DNA of 50,963 nucleotides. Origin: a bacterium (lineage in GTDB: Bacteria; Muiribacteriota; UBA9980). The position numbers and the translations under genes were made by a program. The DNA lies in NCBI GenBank assembly GCA_029571125.1, contig JAKPTH010000283.1, forward strand, positions 1 to 50,963. The letters are read 5' to 3'. This document shows, one piece after another, positions 1-7,898 of the stretch. Numbering within the stretch: the first letter of the stretch is position 1; the number at the start of each line of letters is the position of its first letter. The notes beneath the pieces were generated by a model, which saw only the letters and a list, made by a program, of their open reading frames with translations, did not search any database and was not told the DNA's origin.

Positions 1-1859
1 TGAGGTTGCTTAATTTCTTCGCGGACAGCGGCGCTTTCTATCAAAGCTCCGGTTTCTCCGGGCGATTTGTCTTCGGCGGCGGCCGGGATTTCACCGGCCT
101 GCCGTACCGCGGAATCCGCCGTTTTATTTTCCGGCAGGTCCTGAACCTGAACCGGCGGTTCTTCTTTTGCGCCTGAGCCTTCCTGCGGCAAGGCTTCTTC
201 AGTCTGCTTCAAAGCCGCCTTGCTTTTAATTTCAGCCCTTATTTCCTCGCCTTTTTTAGGGGAAATTTCAAACTTAAACCAGTCCAGAATATCTTTTTCA
301 AGCCCTACGCTTTCTTTGTCCTTGGTGATGAAATTCACGTAGCATTTTACGAAAAGTTGCTGCAGAGCTGCAAAAGTGAGTTTTTTATTGCACTTAAGCG
401 AGTTGAAAGACCTTTTGAGGTTGCCTTCGTCGTCGCATTCCCAGCGGTACAGCGCCAGGGCGGTTATCACAAGAACGTTATAGTCTTTTATAGGGAACTC
501 CGGAAGAATAAGAGTGTTGGTTTCTACGTTGTAAATTCCGTTTCCGCAGCCCGGAACGAAAAGTATTTCAGGTATCCCTGAGTTTTTGGATATCTTCGAT
601 TTAAAAACCTGCGGATCGGCCTCTAAAAATTTGGCTATCACCTGAAATACCATGTCTGGTATTTTTTTATAGATTTTTTTGGTCATGAATAAAATCGGCT
701 CGATTTCATTTCTTTTAGCCACCTGGTTAAGGATGTTTTTAATATATTCGATTTTCGACACTAAAAAATCTATATTTGATTGCGCGCTCGCGCGTTTTCT
801 GCACAGATCGTACTTTTCTATTTCAGCGAGGCATCTGGCTTTCAAGGAAACGAGCTTCAATAGCTCGCACTCCTTATTTATAAGCTCCGTTTCAAGGCTT
901 ATCAGCTCGGTGTTATATCTTTCGCCGTAAGCTATATTTTTAAGCTCTTCCCTGCGCTCGTTTCTGAGGCTGTTTATCAAAAAATTTTCGATATTCACGA
1001 ATTCGAGAAGCTCTTCTTTCGTCATCGAAAAACCGCTTCCGGTTTTATATTTATAAAAAGAATACGCGTCTATTATCCTTTCGATTTTTTCGCTCGTGGC
1101 CATCATGGCTTTAACCAGAGGCTTTCCGGCGTTCTGTTTGGCTATTTCGTATATAAGCAGCTTGCGCGTTTTAAAGCTGATTTCTTTTTCCATATTCGCC
1201 ATGCTAAGCTTTGAATTAATGCTTTCATACTCGGCGTTAAGCCTTTCCAGAGCGTTGGCGCTCGTGAATTCCTTCAGGCTCGCGCTGAGCCATGAAGTAA
1301 TAGTGTGTATTTTAAAATCGTAATCTTTGATATAACTTTCAGAACCGAGCGCGTCGTTGAGCATGGAGTCGTCGAATCCGCTCGAAGAAAGAACCAGACG
1401 GTCGGACAGATAAGCGAAATCGATAATCTTTTTTTCATCTTCGCTGAAAGTCAGTTCGAAAAGATTATCGCCTTCGTTCCTGAATTTTTTATTTATTATA
1501 TACGTTACTATATCCCAGTACTTTGCGTTAAGAGCGTTTATGGTAAGCGCGTCAAGCGAATTTTCAATGTAGTTATCGATATAATGGTTGGTGAGATTTT
1601 TAAGCGCCACGGCTTCCTGTGAAGCGTCTCCGGCGAATATGGCTTCTATAAGGCGGTTAACTGCTCCGGCCTTCTGGTGAGCGTATTTGGTGGATTTTTT
1701 CGGTTCATGGACAGCCGCCGGTTTCGGACGGGTGAAATATTTAAAATAAACGAATATAGCCAGAATAACGAATATAACGATGGCGAATATCAGTCCGGCG
1801 TTGCTTCTGTTGGCGGCGAAAGCGTCCGACACGCCCTTAAAAAAATCATTTACATGCAT
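1..1859 (-). CDS. Membrane-anchored paralog of an unrecognised three-member family (3' end cut off)
   Basis: This open frame runs from an ATG at 1859 to the window edge, so the C-terminus is missing; about 619 residues are visible. GGAAG lies 7 nt before the ATG. Residues 21-38 form one hydrophobic membrane segment, and a KPKK-rich stretch follows, so the bulk probably sits in the cytoplasm. The rest matches the proteins at 1925-4003 and 6096-7805 motif by motif: LNAKYWD, TSWLSASLKEF, FVNIENF, RNEIEP, FVPGCGN and YRWECDDE. After the conserved part comes a low-complexity Pro/Glu/Ala tail. The gene follows the 1925-4003 gene by 65 nt on the same strand, so they are probably co-transcribed. I do not recognise the family and propose no enzymatic function. 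It is the only one of the three with a membrane anchor. Confidence 0.85.
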   Translation of the reverse strand, partial: MHVNDFFKGVSDAFAANRSNAGLIFAIVIFVILAIFVYFKYFTRPKPAAVHEPKKSTKYAHQKAGAVNRLIEAIFAGDASQEAVALKNLTNHYIDNYIENSLDALTINALNAKYWDIVTYIINKKFRNEGDNLFELTFSEDEKKIIDFAYLSDRLVLSSSGFDDSMLNDALGSESYIKDYDFKIHTITSWLSASLKEFTSANALERLNAEYESINSKLSMANMEKEISFKTRKLLIYEIAKQNAGKPLVKAMMATSEKIERIIDAYSFYKYKTGSGFSMTKEELLEFVNIENFLINSLRNERREELKNIAYGERYNTELISLETELINKECELLKLVSLKARCLAEIEKYDLCRKRASAQSNIDFLVSKIEYIKNILNQVAKRNEIEPILFMTKKIYKKIPDMVFQVIAKFLEADPQVFKSKISKNSGIPEILFVPGCGNGIYNVETNTLILPEFPIKDYNVLVITALALYRWECDDEGNLKRSFNSLKCNKKLTFAALQQLFVKCYVNFITKDKESVGLEKDILDWFKFEISPKKGEEIRAEIKSKAALKQTEEALPQEGSGAKEEPPVQVQDLPENKTADSAVRQAGEIPAAAEDKSPGETGALIESAAVREEIKQP

Positions 1860-1910
1860 ATTCAATCTTCCGTATACAATCGGCGATTTGACACGCCGTC
1901 GTTAATTAAG

Positions 1911-1925
1911 GCCGGATAATCCGGC
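1911..1925 (-). other. Small hairpin at the end of the 1925-4003 gene
   Basis: GCCGGA-TAA-TCCGGC forms a perfect 6-bp stem with a 3-nt loop, touching the stop codon of the upstream gene. No run of T follows, only CTTAATTAA, so it is a poor terminator. It could be a weak attenuator or an mRNA 3'-end stabiliser between two co-transcribed paralogs. Confidence 0.35.
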
Positions 1926-4003
1926 TAGCTTATCTCTTCTTCCTTCAATAAAGACGACATAAATTTGTAATACTTGCTCTGAAGCGACATAAGGTTAAGA
2001 AAATGCTTAACCTGATTTGCGTCGAGGTTTGAAATGGTTATATTGACTTTCTGATGGTCTTTTGACGGTTCGACCGTCACGTCGTCCAACTTAAAAACCG
2101 ATTTTATGCGTTTTTTTATTATAGCCGAATTTTCCTTGAGAAGAAGCGATATGGTTTCGCTGACTTCTCTCGCCGCAGGGCTTTCTTTGATAAAAGGCTT
2201 TTCGGCCGGAGAGCCGTTGAACTCGCCCGGAAGTTTTACGGATTTTTTATAATCGTTCAAAGCCTGCGAAACTTGAGGCGCGGCTTCTTCGCCGGGGCTT
2301 TCGCCCTGCGTTTCGTCGGGAGCGAATTCGCCGGGAAGCTTTAGCTGCGATTTTTTTCCGGATTTTAATTCGGCGGATATTATTTCGACCTTCAGGCCTT
2401 TTTCTTTCGGAAGCGTTTTCGGCTGCGGAATTTTTTCGGCTGCGGGCGTATCGGAAGGCTGCGCCGCGATTACGTCCTTTTCCGCTCCGGCGTCCGGGCT
2501 TTCAAGGCCAGTTCCGTCCTCTTCAATTTCGAAAGTCTCTTCCGCGCCCGAAAGGCCAGGCGTCTGCTGGACTTCTTTTTGAGAAATATAGCCGATGAAC
2601 CAGCCTCTTGTTTCGTAATCGAAATCGCTGAGAATGGCAGTTTCCTCGCCTGAAAGGCTTTTTGAAATATACAGACAGTAATTTTTTATGAACGACTGCA
2701 TTAATGTAGTCGTGTTCGTAAAATATTTATTTGATTTTAAAAAAGAGTAGGAGTTTTTGAGCTTATTCTCGTCGTCGCATTCCCATCTGTAAATGGCCAT
2801 GGCATTGAGAAAGGAATCCGTGAAATCTTTAGTAGGGAACTGGGGAACTATAAAGGCGTTCAAATGGTAATCGTAGTCGCCCTTTCCCTTGCCCGGAACG
2901 AGGATTATATCAGGATAGCCGTACATTTTGACTTTCTTGTTGTCGAAAAAATCAGGGTCCAGCTCCATAGTGCCTTCTATAAGCTGAAACATCTGCTGCG
3001 GAATGTTTTTGACTATGCCCTGCGTGAGAAATATCACCGGCTCTATCTTATTGCTCCTGGATATGACTTCAATAATATTTTTTATGGCCGATATTCTTTC
3101 CTTTAAAAAATCGTCTTTTTCTTCGTCTAATATTTCCTTTTTTGAATATATGAACTCTTCGATTTTTTGCCTGCTTTTACCTATTAAAGTTACATTGTCG
3201 AAAATTTCATGCTCTTTCTGTATGATCATATCCTCGAGAAAATAAAGGTTGGCGATATAATCCTGGTTGAGGCCCGGCCTGGACTTGCAGAACCGCTTTC
3301 TTTCTTCGCGGGTTTTATTGATCTGATTTTCCAGATTGACGAATTCCACGCGCTCGTCTTTCTTGAGCAGGAGCTCGTTTTGTATGCGCGATCTGAGCGC
3401 GCCGTATTTTTCGAGCGCCTCGTCCACTTTTACGTTGTAGGCAAGAAGTTTGTCTACATCGGCGCGGGCTATATTTTTAGGAGGATGTTCGGAAAAGCTT
3501 TTATCCAGTTTTTTCTTTGACTCTATAACGACGAGTTTTTCATCCCTTAAATTATTTACAGTCGCCACGAGCGCTTCATATTTTTTTTCGTATTCCTTAA
3601 GCTTATTGACGCCCATAAAATCCTGAAGCTGTTCATAAAGCCAGGAAGATATGGAGAAGCATTTTACCGGGCAGCCGCTTTCGGCGGCGGCGGCGACGCT
3701 TTCGGACAGCGATTCGGGGGTTATAGCGTTATTTTCGCCCAGCAGTTCGTCAGAAATATATCCGAAATCAATCGCCAGTTTTTCACTGTCGCTGAAGTGA
3801 AGCTCGCCCGTAGATAAAAGCCGTTTTTTAACTATAAAAAAGACCATATCCCAGTACTGGCTGTTTAAATACCTTATGTGCGCGATATTCGAAGGGTTGG
3901 CGTTAAAGCTGGCTATCGCTGTTTTAATATTATTTTTAAACGCCACGGCTCTTTCCGAGTGATCGGTGGAAAAAATATCGTCGAAAATTTTATTCGTCGC
4001 CAT
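1925..4003 (-). CDS. Cytoplasmic paralog of the unrecognised family, with acidic linker and C-terminal domain
   Basis: The frame opens at 4027, but the ATG at 4003 has GGAG six nt upstream, giving 692 residues and a 14-nt overlap with the secreted-protein gene before it. No signal peptide or membrane segment is seen. The N-terminal 430 or so residues carry the family motifs LNSQYWD, FGYISDELL, SSWLYEQLQDF, a coiled coil, FVNLENQ, RSNKIEP, LVPGKGKG and YRWECDDE. A Pro/Glu-rich linker follows, holding two copies of a KLPGEF motif. The last 75 or so residues resemble the end of the 4837-6177 product (VNITISNLD against VNIHLLNIN, then LQSK against IQSK). The order is therefore conserved head, variable linker, conserved tail. 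Function unknown. The Cys of PGCGN is Lys in this copy. Confidence 0.85.
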   Translation of the reverse strand: MATNKIFDDIFSTDHSERAVAFKNNIKTAIASFNANPSNIAHIRYLNSQYWDMVFFIVKKRLLSTGELHFSDSEKLAIDFGYISDELLGENNAITPESLSESVAAAAESGCPVKCFSISSWLYEQLQDFMGVNKLKEYEKKYEALVATVNNLRDEKLVVIESKKKLDKSFSEHPPKNIARADVDKLLAYNVKVDEALEKYGALRSRIQNELLLKKDERVEFVNLENQINKTREERKRFCKSRPGLNQDYIANLYFLEDMIIQKEHEIFDNVTLIGKSRQKIEEFIYSKKEILDEEKDDFLKERISAIKNIIEVISRSNKIEPVIFLTQGIVKNIPQQMFQLIEGTMELDPDFFDNKKVKMYGYPDIILVPGKGKGDYDYHLNAFIVPQFPTKDFTDSFLNAMAIYRWECDDENKLKNSYSFLKSNKYFTNTTTLMQSFIKNYCLYISKSLSGEETAILSDFDYETRGWFIGYISQKEVQQTPGLSGAEETFEIEEDGTGLESPDAGAEKDVIAAQPSDTPAAEKIPQPKTLPKEKGLKVEIISAELKSGKKSQLKLPGEFAPDETQGESPGEEAAPQVSQALNDYKKSVKLPGEFNGSPAEKPFIKESPAAREVSETISLLLKENSAIIKKRIKSVFKLDDVTVEPSKDHQKVNITISNLDANQVKHFLNLMSLQSKYYKFMSSLLKEEEIS

Positions 4004-4790
4004 AGTCAGCTCCATTAACGATTTCATCGAATTTATCGCCCACGCGCTTTTGTATAGAGGCGTTTTTATCCCTGACGCCTTTTTCGAATTTATCGAGCGC
4101 TATAGATATTTCTGAAGTGGCGCTTTCATAGGGCGTTTTCGACATCAATACTTTTTTCTGAATATCGAGGGAAGTTAAAAAAGCTTTAAAAAGACCGTCG
4201 AATTTATCTTTGACGCGGCCGGCCTCCAGGCCGTAATAATCTATATGCTCTTTCTTCAAAACCGAGAGCATCGATTTTAAACTCTGCGCTCTTTGCGGAT
4301 CGGAACTTTTGCTTATGCCGCGCTTGATTTCGGCCAGCTCCGACTTGTGGCGGGAGAAAGCCCTGCCGAGGCACTGCGCATACCGGGCGTTGGCTGAATC
4401 CACGGCGTTTTTTAATTCCTTTTTGAATTTATCTATATCGTCAGCCAGAGCCGAATAAATCTGCATATATTCCACTTCGCCAGTCGCGTCTTTAAAAAAA
4501 TTAATGTTTAAAATATCTTTTTCAAAAGCCCTGTCTATAAGCGCGGCTGAAGCGGCCGGGCGGACGGCTGCGGGCCTCTTTTTTTCTTCAGGCGCCGAAG
4601 CCGCATTTACATTGGGACGAACTGCGCCGCGGGCTTTTTGCGGCGCCGCTTTGACGGCGCCCGGCTTTCGGGCCTGCTGCGCTTCGGCCGGAGCTGGCGA
4701 AGCGCAAAAGAAAGCCAGCGCGAAAGGTAAAAAAGCTGCGGCAGATAACCGCGGCAGTTTTCCTGCTTTATTATCGAAGAAAAATCCCAT
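3990..4790 (-). CDS. Secreted or periplasmic coiled-coil protein, function unknown
   Basis: 266 residues from an ATG with GGAGG five nt upstream. The N-terminus has a charged start, a hydrophobic stretch (FLPFALAFFCA) and a SPAPAEAQQ cleavage-like region, so it is probably exported; a Cys in the hydrophobic stretch might be a lipobox, but the context is poor. Residues 25-80 are low-complexity Ala/Pro/Lys. Residues 90-260 are charged and helical, likely coiled coil, with a single Cys. It lies between two cytoplasmic paralogs in the same operon: the upstream gene ends 46 nt before it and the downstream gene overlaps its stop by 14 nt. That tight packing suggests it works with the paralogs, perhaps across the membrane through the anchored paralog. 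No family recognised. Confidence 0.8.
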   Translation of the reverse strand: MGFFFDNKAGKLPRLSAAAFLPFALAFFCASPAPAEAQQARKPGAVKAAPQKARGAVRPNVNAASAPEEKKRPAAVRPAASAALIDRAFEKDILNINFFKDATGEVEYMQIYSALADDIDKFKKELKNAVDSANARYAQCLGRAFSRHKSELAEIKRGISKSSDPQRAQSLKSMLSVLKKEHIDYYGLEAGRVKDKFDGLFKAFLTSLDIQKKVLMSKTPYESATSEISIALDKFEKGVRDKNASIQKRVGDKFDEIVNGADYGDE

Positions 4791-4836
4791 AAATTCCTCC
4801 GTTTTAAATGAGCGTAAATTAACTAAATCTTAAAAA

Positions 4837-6177
4837 CTATTTAATAAGCTCGCTGAATTTTTGCAATTTCGATTGTATCAGAAGCGTGTTTAATATAAGG
4901 TCGAGTTCTCCGCTGGTAACGTTGATGTTGAGCAAATGTATGTTCACCGCTTCGGCGTTCTTGGGCGACGGCAGAATCGCCAGCTTATCGCCGACGTTTT
5001 CCGATTTTATGATGGCTTTTATCTTGCTGTATATAAGGCTTCTCGCAACGTTAAAGCGTTCCTCAACGGGCACCTGCGAATAGTCGACGGCCGACGGCGC
5101 AGCCGCGCCCGCCTGCGAGGAAGTTTGAGCGGAACCCGGGGAATTTTTAAGCTCCGAATTTTCTTTTTTGAGAGCTTCGATTTCTTCCCGGAGCGCCTTT
5201 AGCTGCTCTTCGAACAAAGCCCGCGTGTCAAAATCGCCGTCGCCGCCTTCCTGAAGCGCCTGCTCGCCTCCCTGAGATTCTATTTTAGAAAAAGCCTCAG
5301 TTTTGAGCTCTTCATAATTTTTAATTTTAAGCAGCTCGGGCCCGTTTAATTTAAGATATCCGTTGACGGCGCTTAAAACTTCAGACGCGGCTTTATAATC
5401 GAGCTCGGCCTTTATGGCTTCGGCGTACTTTTGCTGAAGCTCTCCTTTAACCTTCTCGGCTTCGTTTTTAAGCTTTTCGGCCAGTTCTTTAGCGGTGTTA
5501 GAATCCGCTGCGGCCGTTTTCAGCATTTCGCCGAGCTTCACTTTCGCTTCGGCTATTTTAGCGTCTTCGGCCGCCTTGGCTTCGTTGGCCCGCGCCGCTT
5601 CGTTTTTGGCGAGACTTTTTACGGTTTCGGCTTCGGCCTTGAGCTTTTCAAACTCGGCCTTTTTGCTTTCAAAAGCTATTTTAGCCTCGTTTTCGGCTTT
5701 GGCAGCTTCGGCCGCCTTGACGGTGGCTTCCATCGCTTTTCCAGACGCTTCGGCGGCTTTCACCATAAAGTCGGCCTTCACCGACATATCCGCGCGGGCC
5801 GCCTCCACGGATTTATTGGCCGCCTCTTCCGACAGGCGCGCCGCTTCCGATGCTATCTGGATGGCTGCCTCGTGCGCTTCGTTAAGGGCTTTTTCGGCGT
5901 CCTCCAAGAGTTTTGCGGCTTCGTCCCTTTTCATTTCGGCTTCCGAGGCTTTAGCCATTATTTCGCCGACCCTGTCTTCCGGTTTTTGAGAGCCGAGGCC
6001 GGATTTCTTTTCATGCTTCGCCTCGCCGTGTTTTAAAACCTCGAACTCGACGACCTCGTCTTTTTTGGGCGCCACCTGCCATGTAAACCAGTCTCTTATT
6101 TCTTTGTCGAAAAGCTTATAGCCCTTGAGCTCCTTGGTGATATATATGGTGAAATCCTTAATGAGAGCGCGCTGCAA
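4837..6177 (-). CDS. Downstream fragment of the broken third paralog: Ala/Lys/Glu coiled coil plus conserved C-terminal domain
   Basis: This is the 3' part of a gene that begins at 7805. The TTG used as its start (6177) lies inside a conserved stretch (FVDLQRALIKDF), so it is not a natural start. The product opens with the end of the family head (ITKELKGYKLFD), runs through about 230 residues of Ala/Glu/Lys-rich heptad-like sequence with many EAA and KAA repeats, then a second charged coil (LKALREEIEALKKEN), and closes with a 75-residue domain like the tail of the 1925-4003 protein. If one copy of the 311-bp duplication at 5919-6540 is removed, this frame joins the 7805 frame exactly and yields a single protein of 885 residues. 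I treat both fragments as one gene, broken in nature or by assembly. Confidence 0.7.
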   Translation of the reverse strand: MQRALIKDFTIYITKELKGYKLFDKEIRDWFTWQVAPKKDEVVEFEVLKHGEAKHEKKSGLGSQKPEDRVGEIMAKASEAEMKRDEAAKLLEDAEKALNEAHEAAIQIASEAARLSEEAANKSVEAARADMSVKADFMVKAAEASGKAMEATVKAAEAAKAENEAKIAFESKKAEFEKLKAEAETVKSLAKNEAARANEAKAAEDAKIAEAKVKLGEMLKTAAADSNTAKELAEKLKNEAEKVKGELQQKYAEAIKAELDYKAASEVLSAVNGYLKLNGPELLKIKNYEELKTEAFSKIESQGGEQALQEGGDGDFDTRALFEEQLKALREEIEALKKENSELKNSPGSAQTSSQAGAAAPSAVDYSQVPVEERFNVARSLIYSKIKAIIKSENVGDKLAILPSPKNAEAVNIHLLNINVTSGELDLILNTLLIQSKLQKFSELIK

Positions 6178-6229
6178 ATCGACGAACGATAATTTTTTAT
6201 AAGGCTTGAGGCTGTTATAAGCTTCGCGG
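5919..6229. repeat. 311-bp tandem direct repeat, copy 1
   Basis: This stretch is repeated directly at 6230-6540 with an offset of exactly 311. The sequence GCGG occurs at both ends of each copy (5915, 6226 and 6537), so the joint has at least 4 bp of microhomology. The copies are not identical. Most differences are silent third-position changes in the coding frame, for example in the codons of AKASEAE. One visible amino-acid change is DWFTWQ here against DWFNWQ in copy 2. As 311 is not a multiple of three, the duplication shifts the frame. Confidence 0.9.
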
Positions 6230-7805
6230 CTTCGTCCCTTTTCATTTCGGCCTCGGAGGCCTTCGCCATTATTTCGCCGACCCTGTCTTCCGGTTTTTGA
6301 GAGCCGAGGCCGGATTTTTTTTCGTGTTTCGCCTCGCCGTGTTTTAAGACCTCGAATTCGACGACCTCGTCTTTTTTAGGCGCCACCTGCCAGTTGAACC
6401 AGTCCCTTATTTCCTTGTCGAAAAGTTTATAGCCTTTGAGCTCTTTAGTGATGTATATGGTAAAATCCTTAATGAGAGCGCGCTGTAAATCGACGAACGA
6501 TAATTTTTTATAAGGCTTGAGGCTGTTATAAGCTTCGCGGAATTCCTTGTCTTCGTCGCAATCCCAGCGATATAGCACCATGGCCGAAATCACGGATTCC
6601 TTGAAATTGGTGAGCGGAAAAACAGGCACTATGAAAGAATTATAATCGTAACTGTAAATGGCGTTTCCGCAGCCGGGAACGAAAATGACCGACGGATAGC
6701 CGAACCTCTTGAATTTTTTAGTTTTAAAAACGCGGGGATCGGCTTTTAAATATTCACAAAGCGCTTCTATTATCATATCGGGGATGCGCGGCGATATTTT
6801 TTCGCTCAGGCAGGGCGTGGGCTCGATCTTATTTCTTTTAGAAACCAGCTCGAACATATTTTTTATATAAGTTACGCGGTCGTTTATGAAATCTTCTTTT
6901 TTAGAAGCCGGAGTTTCGTTTTTAGCGACTATGAAGCTTTCCAGGTCCGCTTTAGCCTTCGCCAGACCGGAAACCAATCCCAGCAATTCTATTTCGTTTT
7001 CTATAACGTTGTCTTCATATTTGCAAAGATCGTTATTGAGCCCGGCAAACGATTTTATGAGCTCTTTTCTTTCGTTGCGCGAAGTGTTTATCTCGTTTTC
7101 AATGTTTATAAGCTCGAGGCGCTCCTCTTTGGAAAGGGCCATTCCCGAATTGCCCTTAAATTTAAAGAGGGAATATTTATTGGTATTCTGGTTGATCTTT
7201 TCGGAAAGGTTATAAATCCTCAAAAAAAGCTGGGGGTTGTTCAGCTGCCTTCCGATGCTCGCCAAGACCTGTTTTTTAAGCATCACGTTGTCTTCGATGC
7301 TCTTCTTGTATTCCTGGGTTTTATTTACCTTGGCGTCGTATTCCGTGCGCAGCTTCTCTATTTCATATATGCCCATGAATTCTTTGAGCTGCTCGTTGAG
7401 CCAGTCTGTAATGCTGTAAAATTTTATTTCGATATCGTTGATGCGTGTGGATGAATCGAAAACATCGTCTATGCCTTCAAGAGAGAATTTTTCACTCGAT
7501 TTCGCCACCATATCGGAAACGTATCCGTAATTTACGGCCAGAAGCTCGTCGTTCGAAAAAGTCATCGGCGAGGCGCCTTTAGTGGCCGCCACCTTTTTTT
7601 TCAAAACGTACGTGATTAAATTCCAGTATGCGTAATTAAGCGAGCGCTTCGCGAAAGGATCGCGAGTATTAGCCAGATGCTTGGATATATTGGAAATCAT
7701 ATCGTTTTTGATTTCCGCGCACTTATTGTCAGAACCTTCGTTTTCCAACAGCTTGTCAAGGATTATGTCGTTAATTTCACTGCCCATATCACTCACGTCT
7801 TTCAT
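6096..7805 (-). CDS. Upstream fragment of the broken third paralog: conserved head domain
   Basis: 569 residues as read, but only the first 525 or so are natural. The last 45 residues come from the frame shift at the duplication joint and end at a chance stop. It starts at an ATG at 7805 with only a weak purine-rich site upstream. Family motifs appear in the usual order: LNYAYWN, YGYVSDM, TDWLNEQLKEF, a coil, LINIENEIN, KRNKIEP, FVPGCGN and YRWDCDED. No signal peptide or membrane segment. It follows the solute-binding protein gene by 93 nt in the same direction. With the duplication collapsed, the gene spans 4837-7805 and encodes head, long Ala-rich coil and tail. Function unknown. Confidence 0.75.
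   Translation of the reverse strand: MKDVSDMGSEINDIILDKLLENEGSDNKCAEIKNDMISNISKHLANTRDPFAKRSLNYAYWNLITYVLKKKVAATKGASPMTFSNDELLAVNYGYVSDMVAKSSEKFSLEGIDDVFDSSTRINDIEIKFYSITDWLNEQLKEFMGIYEIEKLRTEYDAKVNKTQEYKKSIEDNVMLKKQVLASIGRQLNNPQLFLRIYNLSEKINQNTNKYSLFKFKGNSGMALSKEERLELINIENEINTSRNERKELIKSFAGLNNDLCKYEDNVIENEIELLGLVSGLAKAKADLESFIVAKNETPASKKEDFINDRVTYIKNMFELVSKRNKIEPTPCLSEKISPRIPDMIIEALCEYLKADPRVFKTKKFKRFGYPSVIFVPGCGNAIYSYDYNSFIVPVFPLTNFKESVISAMVLYRWDCDEDKEFREAYNSLKPYKKLSFVDLQRALIKDFTIYITKELKGYKLFDKEIRDWFNWQVAPKKDEVVEFEVLKHGEAKHEKKSGLGSQKPEDRVGEIMAKASEAEMKRDEAAKLITASSLIKNYRSSICSALSLRISPYISPRSSRAISFSTKK
6230..6540. repeat. 311-bp tandem direct repeat, copy 2
   Basis: Second copy of the unit at 5919-6229. 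It continues smoothly into the upstream coding region, so it looks like the native position for the 7805 reading frame. Copy 1 continues smoothly into the downstream coil. The joint at 6229/6230 is therefore the only abnormal point. Confidence 0.9.
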
Positions 7806-7898
7806 TATATTTCTTTAAAGCTGGTTTATAAACGCCTTATATATTTATGGCTTTCCGATGCGATTTCTCGATGCTACTGAAACCTATGAATAATTTAT

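Noticed and set aside
4003-4027. Earlier start codon for the 1925-4003 gene
   Set aside because: The ATG at 4003 has a good ribosome site and leaves a short overlap; the extra eight residues are not seen in the paralogs.
5431-6036. 201-residue plus-strand frame
   Set aside because: Opposite strand of the Ala/Lys/Glu coil. Its Phe/Gly-rich repetitive sequence is the mirror of that coil's codon pattern.
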